Source: Thalassobaculum_A sp040219215 (GTDB lineage: Bacteria; Pseudomonadota; Alphaproteobacteria; Thalassobaculales; Thalassobaculaceae). From it: a DNA stretch of 64,000 nt. Both the position numbers and the translations under genes were made by a program. The stretch spans positions 124,001-188,000 of the forward strand of contig NZ_JAVJSX010000032.1 in the NCBI RefSeq assembly GCF_040219215.1. Direction: 5' to 3'. Shown one piece after another: positions 1-7,918 of the stretch. The first letter of the stretch is position 1; each line of letters begins with the position of its first letter. The notes under the pieces were generated by a model. It saw only the letters and a list, made by a program, of their open reading frames with translations, was not told where the DNA came from and searched no databases.

Positions 1-2
1 TG

Positions 3-1169
3 TTGCGCTGGAACCGGTTCGTGGAGACCGAGGACATCCAGTTCGACAAGAACATGGCCGCCTTCACGGAGGCCACGGGAATCCAGGTGCGCCTGGACAA
101 GGAGTTCCTGGACGACATCCAGCCGAAGGCGGCCGTGGCGGCGAACGTCGGTGCCGGCCCCGACATCATCTGGGGTCCGATGGCGATCCCGCACCTGATC
201 CCGGACAAGCTGCTCGATGTCACCGACGTCGCCGACTATCTGGGCGGCAAGTACGGCGGCTGGTACGAGTCACCGGCGGCCTATGGCATTCGCGACGGCA
301 GGTGGATGGCGCTTCCCCTGTGCGTGTCGGGGAACTACATCAACTACCGGATCTCGGCAGTCCAGAAGGCCGGGTTCGAGAAGTTCCCCACCACCACCGC
401 CGACCTGATGAAGCTGACCAAGGCGCTGAAGGCCAACGGCAGCCCGGCCGGCATGGCGCTGGGCCGCGCTACCGGCGACGGCAATGCCTGGTGTCACTGG
501 GTGGTGTGGGCGCATGGCGGTAAGCTGGTCGACAAGGACGGCAACGTCACGATCAACAGCCCGGAGACCGCGGCTTCGCTGGAGTACGTGAAGGAACTCT
601 ACGAGAACTGGATCCCCGGCACGGCGTCCTGGAACGACTCCAACAACAACAAGGCGTTCCTGTCCGGCGACGTGAGCTACACCAACAACGGCATCTCGAT
701 CTATGCGGCGGCCGTCCGGCAGAAGATGGATATCGCCGCCGACATCGATCACGCATTCTATCCGATCGGGCCGGTCGGCAAGCCTACCGAACTGCAACTG
801 CCGTTCATGATCGAGGCGTTCAAGTACTCGAAGTATCCGAACGCCTGCAAGCTGCTGATGGCCTTCCTGATGGAAGGTCCGCAGTACGATGCGTGGCTGG
901 AGCAGTCGGTTGGCTACTTCACCCAGACCTTGAAGGACTTCGAGAAGAACAAGGTCTGGACCGAAGATCCAAAGCGGGCGGTGTTCAAGGAAGCCTGCAC
1001 CCGGACCCTCGACATGGGCTATGCCGGGTCGCTGGGCTACGCCGCGGCGGGCGCGCTCGCCGACTTCGTGATCGTCGACATGGTCAGCCAAGCCGCGACC
1101 GGGCAGACCAGCGTCAAGGAAGCGATGGAAACCGCGCAGAAGCGGGCCGAGCGGTACTACCGCGTGTGA
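3..1169 (+). CDS. Sugar ABC transporter substrate-binding protein (5' partial)
   Basis: Periplasmic binding protein of the bacterial extracellular solute-binding family 1, the maltose/glycerol-phosphate type, which captures a sugar or sugar-like solute for the two permeases encoded next. The frame is open to the window edge and the visible protein begins inside the mature domain (LRWNRFVETEDIQF), so the signal peptide and true start lie upstream. The fold is suggested by the AVAANVGAGPDIIWGP segment near residue 50 and the Trp-rich ligand-binding C-lobe. It is followed by a strong hairpin and MalF/MalG-type permeases. No ATPase gene is in the window; it may lie upstream. The substrate cannot be read from the sequence. 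Confidence 0.9.
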   Translation: MRWNRFVETEDIQFDKNMAAFTEATGIQVRLDKEFLDDIQPKAAVAANVGAGPDIIWGPMAIPHLIPDKLLDVTDVADYLGGKYGGWYESPAAYGIRDGRWMALPLCVSGNYINYRISAVQKAGFEKFPTTTADLMKLTKALKANGSPAGMALGRATGDGNAWCHWVVWAHGGKLVDKDGNVTINSPETAASLEYVKELYENWIPGTASWNDSNNNKAFLSGDVSYTNNGISIYAAAVRQKMDIAADIDHAFYPIGPVGKPTELQLPFMIEAFKYSKYPNACKLLMAFLMEGPQYDAWLEQSVGYFTQTLKDFEKNKVWTEDPKRAVFKEACTRTLDMGYAGSLGYAAAGALADFVIVDMVSQAATGQTSVKEAMETAQKRAERYYRV

Positions 1170-1180
1170 TGACGGATGCC

Positions 1181-1210
1181 GCGGGAACGGCCTGCAAAGG
1201 TCGTTCCCGC
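1181..1210 (+). promoter_or_regulatory. Intercistronic hairpin between binding-protein and permease genes
   Basis: A 13-base-pair stem, with one G-U pair at 1190/1201, closes on a GCAA tetraloop at 1194-1197. It starts 11 bases after the binding-protein stop codon and is not followed by a T run. Such hairpins are known to protect the 3' end of binding-protein mRNA and to lower expression of downstream permease genes, as in malE-malF. That role is inferred here from position and structure. Confidence 0.7.
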
Positions 1211-1243
1211 CGGCCTCCGCCGACCGTTTGAAGGAGACGCGGC

Positions 1244-2200
1244 GTGGCGACCGATGCCGAGCGGGTGAGGGCTCAAGGGGCTGAGAGCTTCAGCGATCGC
1301 TGGACCCGCCTGAAGTACGACCACAACTGGCTGGGCTTCTGGTTCATGCTGCCGGCGGCGGCATTCCTGCTGCTGTTTCTGACCTACCCGTTGGGGCTCG
1401 GCATCTGGCTGAGCGTGACCGACACCCGGATCGGGCGCGAAGGCGGGTTCATCGGACTCGAGAACTTCGAGTGGCTGAACCAGGACCCGGTGTTCTGGCT
1501 CAGCGTTTTCAACACCTTCCTCTACACGACCGTGGCGAGCGTCATCAAATTCGGTCTCGGCCTGTACTTGGCGATCCTGCTGAACAGCCACATGCCGTGG
1601 AAGGCGATCATCCGGGCGGTGGTGCTGCTGCCGTTCATCGTGCCGACGGTGCTGTCGGCCATCGCGTTCTGGTGGATCTACGACACCCAGTTCTCGATCA
1701 TCTCCTGGACGTTGATCGAAATGGGCTGGATCGATGAGAACATCAACTTCCTCGGCGAGCCCAACAACGCGCGGGCCAGCGTGATCGCTGCCAACATCTG
1801 GCGCGGCATCCCGTTCGTGGCGATCACCCTGCTGGCCGGCTTGCAGACCATCCCGCAGTCGCTGTACGAGGCGGCGACCATCGACGGGGCGTCGCGCTGG
1901 CAGATGTTCAAGCACGTCACCTACCCGATGCTGACGCCGATCATCGCGGTGGTGATGACGTTCTCGGTGCTGTTCACTTTCACCGACTTCCAACTGATTT
2001 ACGCGATGACCCGCGGCGGGCCGGCGAACGCCACCCACCTGATGGCGACGCTGAGCTATCAGCGGGCGATCATGGGCGGCAATCTGGGCGAGGGGGCAGC
2101 GATCTCAACGGCGATGATCCCGTTCCTGCTGGCCGCCATCCTGTTCTCCTGGTTCGGCCTGCAGCGCCGCAAGTGGCAGCAGGGCGAGAGCGACGATTGA
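1244..2200 (+). CDS. ABC transporter permease, MalF type
   Basis: Inner-membrane permease of the binding-protein-dependent transport family, carrying the solute with its partner encoded 16 bases downstream. The 318-residue protein has a cytoplasmic N-terminus, about six membrane segments from residue 30 onward, and the EAA loop near residues 209-225 (YEAATIDGASRWQMF) that docks on the ATPase. It starts at GTG, supported by an AAGGAG ribosome site seven bases upstream; the start is 34 bases past a strong hairpin. Its length is usual for a sugar ABC permease without the extra N-terminal domain of enteric MalF. Confidence 0.94.
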   Translation: MATDAERVRAQGAESFSDRWTRLKYDHNWLGFWFMLPAAAFLLLFLTYPLGLGIWLSVTDTRIGREGGFIGLENFEWLNQDPVFWLSVFNTFLYTTVASVIKFGLGLYLAILLNSHMPWKAIIRAVVLLPFIVPTVLSAIAFWWIYDTQFSIISWTLIEMGWIDENINFLGEPNNARASVIAANIWRGIPFVAITLLAGLQTIPQSLYEAATIDGASRWQMFKHVTYPMLTPIIAVVMTFSVLFTFTDFQLIYAMTRGGPANATHLMATLSYQRAIMGGNLGEGAAISTAMIPFLLAAILFSWFGLQRRKWQQGESDD

Positions 2201-2216
2201 CCGGAAGAGGCCAGCC

Positions 2217-3128
2217 ATGACCAGCAGTACCGGAGATCGTACAGCCGCCCCCGCTTCCGGAATCGCCCGCGACGACAGCGAGGGCATGGACTACCTCACG
2301 TCGCTGCCGCGGCGGACGGTGACCGTGTACCTGCCGCTGTTCTGCTTTCTGATCGTGCTGCTGTTCCCGTTCTACTGGATGGGGCTGACCTCGGTTAAGC
2401 CGAACGAGGAGTTGATCGATCGCAGCCTGAACCCCTGGTGGGTGGTCGATCCGACCATCGCCCATTACTACCACCTGATCGTGAACACCGATTATCCGCT
2501 GTGGATGTGGAACACCATGGTGGTGGCCGTGTCGGCGACGCTGCTGTCGATCGTGGCCAGCGTGATGGCCGCCTACGCCATTGTGCGGATCCGCTACTCC
2601 GGCTCGCGCTGGGTCGGCGGGATGATCTTTCTGGCCTATCTGGTACCACCGAGCATCCTGTTCATTCCGCTGGCCCTGGTGGTGTTCCAGTACGGGCTGT
2701 TCGACAGTCCGATGGCGCTGATCCTGACCTATCCGACCATCCTGATCCCGTTCTCGACGTGGCTGCTGATGGGCTACTTCAAGTCGATCCCCTACGAGCT
2801 TGAGGAATGCGCGCTGATCGACGGCGCCAGCCGCTGGCAGATCCTGACGCGGATCGTTCTGCCGCTGTCGGTGCCGGGCATCATCTCCGCCGGGATCTTC
2901 GCCTTCACGCTCTGCTGGAACGAGTTCATCTACGCACTGGTGTTCATCTCGTCCTCGGAGAACAAGACGGTTCCTGTCGCGGTGCTGAGCGAACTGGTCG
3001 AGGGCGACATCTACCACTGGGGCCCGCTGATGGCAGGCGCACTGCTGGGCTCGGTGCCGGTGTGCATCGTCTATTCGTTCTTCGTCGAGCACTATGTCTC
3101 GTCGATGACCGGGGCGGTGAAGGAGTAG
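2217..3128 (+). CDS. ABC transporter permease, MalG type
   Basis: Second membrane subunit of the sugar ABC transporter, 303 residues. A hydrophilic N-terminus of about 35 residues precedes six membrane segments. The EAA motif lies near residues 193-213 (ELEECALIDGASRWQIL), where this protein would contact the nucleotide-binding subunit. It follows the first permease gene by 16 bases and is therefore in the same operon. The operon ends here: the next gene is on the other strand and its end is 11 bases away, without an obvious terminator between. Confidence 0.94.
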   Translation: MTSSTGDRTAAPASGIARDDSEGMDYLTSLPRRTVTVYLPLFCFLIVLLFPFYWMGLTSVKPNEELIDRSLNPWWVVDPTIAHYYHLIVNTDYPLWMWNTMVVAVSATLLSIVASVMAAYAIVRIRYSGSRWVGGMIFLAYLVPPSILFIPLALVVFQYGLFDSPMALILTYPTILIPFSTWLLMGYFKSIPYELEECALIDGASRWQILTRIVLPLSVPGIISAGIFAFTLCWNEFIYALVFISSSENKTVPVAVLSELVEGDIYHWGPLMAGALLGSVPVCIVYSFFVEHYVSSMTGAVKE

Positions 3129-3139
3129 CCCGCGGCGGA

Positions 3140-4114
3140 CTATCGATACCGCGACTTGCGCAGCGAGGCCCCGGCAAACAGCGTCGTGGCGATCGCCAGC
3201 GGCCCGAGATAGTAGATCAACCGGTAGGCCAGCATCGCCGCGAGCAGCGGTTCCCTCGGCAGCTCCGGCAGCATCAGGACCATGGCCCCTTCGAACACGC
3301 CCAGTCCGCCAGGGATGTGGCTGGCCAGACCGATCGAGGTCGCGACCACGTAGACGCCGACGAACCCCAACGGGCCGATCGGCATGCCCGGCAGCAGGAC
3401 GTAGAGCGCCACGCCGGCCAGTGCGATGTCGATGGCCGGGACGATGATCTGCAGCGGTGTCAGGATCGGGCCGGGGGTGGTCAGGCGGCGCCCGCGCCAC
3501 TCGACCTGACGGTGGCGCATGCCGAACACCAGATACCCGACCAGGCCAAGCAGGAGTGCTGCGCCGGCTGCGTGCGCGACCAGCGGTGGCCCGCCGATCA
3601 ACCGCGAGATCCGTTCCGCCTCGCCGAACATCGAGACCCCGGCGACCAGGGCGGCGCCGAGGCAGAATGTCCAGGCGGTAAACCCGCTGATCAGCACGAT
3701 CTGCGCGACCGACACCCCGGCCGGGCCATATATCCTAAGGCGGGCAGACCCGCCGGTCAGTAGGGCGAAGCCGAGGTTGTGGCTGAACACGAAGGCGCAG
3801 AAACCGCCCACCGACGACCGCACCGGCGATACCCTGGCGTGCGCGTAGGCGATGCCGAGCCGCTCGTACACCAGCAGCGCCATGTAGCTCATCACCGTGA
3901 ACGAGACCGACAGCGCGATGCCGGTATTCGAAAGCTTCCCGAACTCGGCGATGACTTCGTCCAGGCGAACGTTCGAGAACTCCCGGTGCAGCACCCAGGC
4001 GGCACCGGACAGCAACGCCACGGCCACTACCGCCTCGACGGCATAGCGCAGGCGTACAAGCATCACGGCCCGGCGGGTGCGTTCCGCCGGCGGCGGGTCG
4101 GAAGTCTTGGTCAT
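3140..4114 (-). CDS. Integral membrane protein, YbhN/LPG-synthase TM (UPF0104) family
   Basis: About eight hydrophobic segments occupy almost the whole protein, and the pattern (SFTVMSYMALLVYERLG, PGGLGVFEGAM near the C-terminus) is that of the UPF0104/YbhN family, related to the membrane half of lysylphosphatidylglycerol synthase. The soluble transferase domain is absent, so aminoacylation of lipids is not implied; family members are often linked to lipid or hopanoid transport. The start at 4114 gives the sequence MTKTSDPPPAERTRR. A longer start at 4153 is possible, and neither has a good ribosome site. A TATATA box directly upstream raises the chance of a very short leader. Confidence 0.8.
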   Translation of the reverse strand: MTKTSDPPPAERTRRAVMLVRLRYAVEAVVAVALLSGAAWVLHREFSNVRLDEVIAEFGKLSNTGIALSVSFTVMSYMALLVYERLGIAYAHARVSPVRSSVGGFCAFVFSHNLGFALLTGGSARLRIYGPAGVSVAQIVLISGFTAWTFCLGAALVAGVSMFGEAERISRLIGGPPLVAHAAGAALLLGLVGYLVFGMRHRQVEWRGRRLTTPGPILTPLQIIVPAIDIALAGVALYVLLPGMPIGPLGFVGVYVVATSIGLASHIPGGLGVFEGAMVLMLPELPREPLLAAMLAYRLIYYLGPLAIATTLFAGASLRKSRYR

Positions 4115-4449
4115 GACGCGGTGTATATATGGCAGTCGGTGACACGGCGCCATGCCCGACGACGAGGGTTAAGTCGCGGCCACGCCGCTGTGGCGGACGG
4201 CTGGTGCATGCTCGACGATGGTCCCTGTTCTGTTCGCAGAACGAAGCCGTGGACGTTAACGGCGTGGCTTGCTGATTGGCAGCGACCATCGTCGATTCCG
4301 TGTGACATATCCGTCACCGTCTCCCGTCAGTGCCACCGGGTGTCTGCACAAGTGGCGCCGCGCCGGCTTGACCCCCGACGGTGCGGATGCTGGACTTCGG
4401 TGGGTCGCGCTCGCGGCTCCAAGAAAGTCGGTATTCCGGGAGAAACACG
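4115..4449. other. Gene-free divergent interval upstream of the dehydratase operon
   Basis: I see no protein or RNA gene in these 335 bases. For the plus strand, TTGACC at 4368-4373 and TGGACT at 4391-4396, 17 bases apart, form a plausible promoter for the dehydratase operon. For the minus strand, a TATATA box lies at about 4126-4131, only some 12 bases before the start of the membrane protein gene. Short open frames here show no protein-like composition. Confidence 0.45.
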
Positions 4450-6174
4450 ATGGTGCGCAAGCGCTACGAAGATCTGCGCAGCTACCGCTGGTACGGCGCC
4501 GATGACCTGCGGTCGTTCGGACACCGCTCGCGCACCTTGCAGATGGGTTATGACCGGGCCGACTGGACCGGCAAGCCGGTCATCGCGGTGATCAACACCT
4601 GGTCCGAGATCAACCCCTGCCACACCCACTTCAAGGATCGCGCCGAAGAGGTGAAGCGGGGGGTCTGGCAGGCCGGCGGCTTCCCGGTCGAACTGCCGGC
4701 GATCTCGCTGAGCGAGCCGTTCCAGAAGCCGACCACCATGATGTACCGCAACCTCCTGGCGCTTGAGGTCGAGGAGCTGATGCGTTCCTACCCGTGCGAC
4801 GGCGCGGTGCTGATGGGCGGTTGCGACAAGACCACGCCGGCGCTGCTGATGGGCGCGGCCAGCATGAACCTGCCGTCGATCTTCGTGCCGGCCGGGCCGA
4901 TGCTGCGCGGCAACTGGCGCGGCAAGAGCCTGGGCAGCGGCTCCGACACCTGGAAGTACTGGGCCGAATTGCAGGTCGGCAACATCACCCGCAAGGACTG
5001 GGAGGAGATCGAGGACGGCATCGCCCGCACTCCCGGCACCTGCATGACCATGGGCACCGCCGCCACGATGATGAGCTCGGTCGAGGGATTGGGCATGTCC
5101 CTGCCGGGCTCGAGCGCGATCCCGGCCGCCGATTCCAACCACTCGCGCATGGCCAGCCAGTCCGGCCGGCGCATCGTCGAGATGGTGTGGGAGGACCAGA
5201 AGCCGTCCGACGTGATGACCGAGAAGGCGTTCGAGAACGCAATCACCACGGTCATGGCGCTCGGCGGGTCGACCAACGCGGTGATCCACCTGATGGTGAT
5301 GGCCGGGCGCCTTGGCGTGCCGATCGACCTCGACCGGTTCGACGCGCTGTCGCGCAAGACCCCGTGGCTGGCCGACATCCGGCCGTCCGGGCGATTCCTG
5401 ATGGAGGACTTCTACTACGCCGGAGGCCTGCCGGCGATGCTCAGCCAGTTGAAGGAGCAGCTGCACCTGGACGCAGTCACGGTCAGCGGCAAGACCCTGG
5501 GCGAGGACATCGAGCGTGCCGACGTTCACAACGAGGAGGTCATCCGCCGCAGTTCCAACCCGCTCAGCAAGGAAGGCGGGCTGGTCGTGCTGCGCGGCAA
5601 CCTCGCGCCGGATGGGGCGGTCATCAAGCAGACCGCCTGCGATCCCAAGCTGCTGAAGCATCGCGGTCCGGCAGTGGTGTTCGCCGACTACAACGACATG
5701 CAGGCGCGCCTGAACGATCCGGACCTGGATGTCACCGCCGAGTCCGTCATCGTGCTCAAGCACGCCGGGCCGCAGGGCGGACCGGGCATGCCGGAATGGG
5801 GTATGCTGCCGATCCCGAAGAAGATCCTGCAGCAGGGCGTGCGCGACATGGTGCGGATCTCCGATGCCCGGATGAGCGGCACCAGCTACGGCACCTGCGT
5901 CCTGCACGTCGCCCCCGAGAGCTGGGTCGGCGGGCCGCTGGCGCTGGTCCAGGACGGCGACATGATCGAGTTGGACGTGCACGGCCGGCGCCTGCACCTC
6001 GATGTTTCCGACGCCGAACTGGATGCCCGGCGCGCCGCCTGGGTCCCGCCGGCCCGCAAGTTCGAGCGCGGCTTCGGCGCGATCTACGCCGACCACATCA
6101 CCCAGGCCGACAAGGGCTGCGACTTCGACGTGCTGATGGGCACCAAGGCGACGGCGGAGCCGGAGATCCACTGA
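4450..6174 (+). CDS. IlvD/Edd-family dehydratase (sugar-acid dehydratase, L-arabinonate type likely)
   Basis: Iron-sulfur dehydratase that removes water from a 2,3-dihydroxy acid to give a 2-keto-3-deoxy acid. The 574-residue length and the N-terminus (MVRKRYEDLRSYRWYG) resemble sugar-acid dehydratases such as L-arabinonate dehydratase more than biosynthetic IlvD. The three conserved cluster ligands are present as Cys57 (INPCHTHF), Cys125 (GGCDKT) and Cys198 (GTCMTMG), the [2Fe-2S] pattern of the family. ATG at 4450 is preferred because of the GGGAGA ribosome site upstream. It leads an operon with a dehydrogenase and a dioxygenase, close to a sugar ABC transporter, which fits sugar-acid catabolism. 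The exact substrate is inferred. Confidence 0.88.
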   Translation: MVRKRYEDLRSYRWYGADDLRSFGHRSRTLQMGYDRADWTGKPVIAVINTWSEINPCHTHFKDRAEEVKRGVWQAGGFPVELPAISLSEPFQKPTTMMYRNLLALEVEELMRSYPCDGAVLMGGCDKTTPALLMGAASMNLPSIFVPAGPMLRGNWRGKSLGSGSDTWKYWAELQVGNITRKDWEEIEDGIARTPGTCMTMGTAATMMSSVEGLGMSLPGSSAIPAADSNHSRMASQSGRRIVEMVWEDQKPSDVMTEKAFENAITTVMALGGSTNAVIHLMVMAGRLGVPIDLDRFDALSRKTPWLADIRPSGRFLMEDFYYAGGLPAMLSQLKEQLHLDAVTVSGKTLGEDIERADVHNEEVIRRSSNPLSKEGGLVVLRGNLAPDGAVIKQTACDPKLLKHRGPAVVFADYNDMQARLNDPDLDVTAESVIVLKHAGPQGGPGMPEWGMLPIPKKILQQGVRDMVRISDARMSGTSYGTCVLHVAPESWVGGPLALVQDGDMIELDVHGRRLHLDVSDAELDARRAAWVPPARKFERGFGAIYADHITQADKGCDFDVLMGTKATAEPEIH

Positions 6175-6187
6175 GGGGAATGCGGCC

Positions 6188-6901
6188 ATGACCAGGACAG
6201 CCATCCTGACCGCCGCCGGGTCCGGCATGGGCGCGGCGATCGCCCGCAAGCTGGCCGCCAACGGATATTCGATCGCCGTCCTGTCGTCGTCCGGCAAGGG
6301 CGAGGCCCTAGCCGAGGAACTCGGCGGCATCGGCGTGACCGGCTCCAACCTGGAGCCCGACGACCTGAAGCGACTGGTCGACCGGACGGTCGAGCGCTGG
6401 GGTCGGATCGACGCGGTGGTGAACTCCGCCGGCCACGGCCCGAAGGGCCCGGTGCTGGACCTGACCGACGAGGACTGGCACCGCGGGCTCGACGTCTACC
6501 TGATGAACGTGATCCGAATGACCCGGCTGGTCGTGCCGGTGATGGAGGCGCAGTTCGAGAAGGACGGGCGCGGCGGCAGCATCGTCAACATCTCGACCTA
6601 CGCCACCTTCGAGCCGGAGGCGGCGTTCCCGACCTCCGGCGTGTTCCGCGCCGGACTGGCCGCCTTCACCAAGCTGGTGGCTGACAAGTACGCGGCCAAA
6701 GGGATCCGCATCAACAACCTGCTGCCGGGCTTCATCGACAGCCTGCCGGAGAAAGAGGTCTTCAAGGCCAGGATTCCCATGGGCCGGTACGGGCGGGTCG
6801 AGGAGATCGCCGAGACCGCGGCGTTCCTGGCGTCGGACAAGTCCAGCTACATCACCGGACAGAACCTGCGGGTCGACGGCGGCATCACCCGGTCGGTGTA
6901 G
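6188..6901 (+). CDS. Short-chain dehydrogenase/reductase-like protein with altered catalytic motif
   Basis: Rossmann-fold protein of 237 residues, classical SDR length. The nucleotide-binding TAAGSGMG motif is at residues 8-15, NSAGHG is near residue 80, and the C-terminal ITGQNLRVDGG is typical. The active site is unusual: where classical SDRs have Tyr-x3-Lys before the helix, this protein reads PTSGVFRAGL, so Tyr is replaced by Ser and Lys by Arg. Either the chemistry differs from ordinary carbonyl reduction or the protein has another role. It starts 14 bases after the dehydratase gene and is surely cotranscribed with it. Confidence 0.85.
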   Translation: MTRTAILTAAGSGMGAAIARKLAANGYSIAVLSSSGKGEALAEELGGIGVTGSNLEPDDLKRLVDRTVERWGRIDAVVNSAGHGPKGPVLDLTDEDWHRGLDVYLMNVIRMTRLVVPVMEAQFEKDGRGGSIVNISTYATFEPEAAFPTSGVFRAGLAAFTKLVADKYAAKGIRINNLLPGFIDSLPEKEVFKARIPMGRYGRVEEIAETAAFLASDKSSYITGQNLRVDGGITRSV

Positions 6902-6943
6902 CCGCCGCCGGAACCGTACTCGCGAACTCCTGGAGGAAGCACG

Positions 6944-7819
6944 ATGGCCACCGAGCAACGCTACGACACCATCGAGATCGAGCCGATCGGCGGATCGATC
7001 GGCGCGGTCATCCACGGCGTCGATCTGGGCGCGCCGCTGTCGAACCGGCAGGCCAAGGAGGTGCACGATGCTTTCCTGGAGCATTCGGTGGTGTTCTTCC
7101 GCGACCAGAAGCTTGACGATCCCGAGCGGCAGAAGCGTGCCGCCCGGCTGTTCGGCGAGCCGGTGGCGATACCGTTCGTGAAGAGCCTGGACGGCCATCC
7201 GGAGATCATCGACATCGTCAAGGAGGCCGAGGACGCCGGGAAGTACAATTTCGGCGGCAGCTGGCACACCGATACGACCTTCCTGGAAACCCCGGCGCTT
7301 GGTTCGCTGCTGTATGCCCTGGAGGTGCCGTCGCGCGGCGGCGATACCCTGTTCGCCGACCAGTACGCGGCGTACGAGACCCTGTCGGACGGCATGCGCC
7401 GACTGTTGGACGGCCTGACCGCCGTGCACAGCGGCTCGCGCTCCTACGGCAGCCAGTCGAAGTTCCAGGGCGGGAAGAACCAGTCGGTGTCGATGACCAT
7501 CGACGCCAACGCCGACGGCGACCGCCTGATCGAGCATCCGGTGGTCCGCACCCATCCCGAGACCGGGCGGAAGTGTCTGTTCGTCAACCCGAACTACACC
7601 CTGCGGCTGAAGGACATGACCGAAGCCGAGAGCAAGCCGCTGCTCGACTTCCTGTACGCCCATGCGATCCGCGACGAGTTCATCTGCCGGTTCCGCTGGC
7701 AGGCCGGGTCGGTGGCGGTGTGGGACAACCGCTGCACCATGCACCGCGCCGTCAACGACTATGACGGCGCCCGCCGCCACGTGCGCCGGGTCACCCTGCA
7801 GGGTGACCGGCCGCACTAA
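6944..7819 (+). CDS. TauD/TfdA-family 2-oxoglutarate-dependent dioxygenase
   Basis: Non-haem iron oxygenase that couples 2-oxoglutarate decarboxylation to hydroxylation of a small acid. The facial triad is visible as His-x-Asp in GGSWHTDTTF near residue 107 and the distal His in DNRCTMHRAVNDY near residue 268, followed by the Arg that binds 2-oxoglutarate (HVRRVTLQGD). Its 291 residues match the family. It follows the SDR-like gene by 42 bases with a GGAGGAA ribosome site, so it is likely the third gene of the catabolic operon. Substrate unknown; taurine specificity is not implied. Confidence 0.9.
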   Translation: MATEQRYDTIEIEPIGGSIGAVIHGVDLGAPLSNRQAKEVHDAFLEHSVVFFRDQKLDDPERQKRAARLFGEPVAIPFVKSLDGHPEIIDIVKEAEDAGKYNFGGSWHTDTTFLETPALGSLLYALEVPSRGGDTLFADQYAAYETLSDGMRRLLDGLTAVHSGSRSYGSQSKFQGGKNQSVSMTIDANADGDRLIEHPVVRTHPETGRKCLFVNPNYTLRLKDMTEAESKPLLDFLYAHAIRDEFICRFRWQAGSVAVWDNRCTMHRAVNDYDGARRHVRRVTLQGDRPH

Positions 7820-7918
7820 TCGGGCCGCGCGCGGCGCCATGCCGCGTTCGAAAGGGTTGGCGAACGGTACCGGGCCGGGTAACCCTGTCGGCGACGCACG
7901 CAACCTGCGGGGGTGCCG

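Noticed and set aside
4327..6348. Long antisense open frame over the dehydratase gene (673 codons)
   Set aside because: The sense strand carries an IlvD/Edd protein with all cluster cysteines. The antisense product is Arg/His/Gln/Asp-rich without any motif, as expected from GC-rich codon use read backwards.
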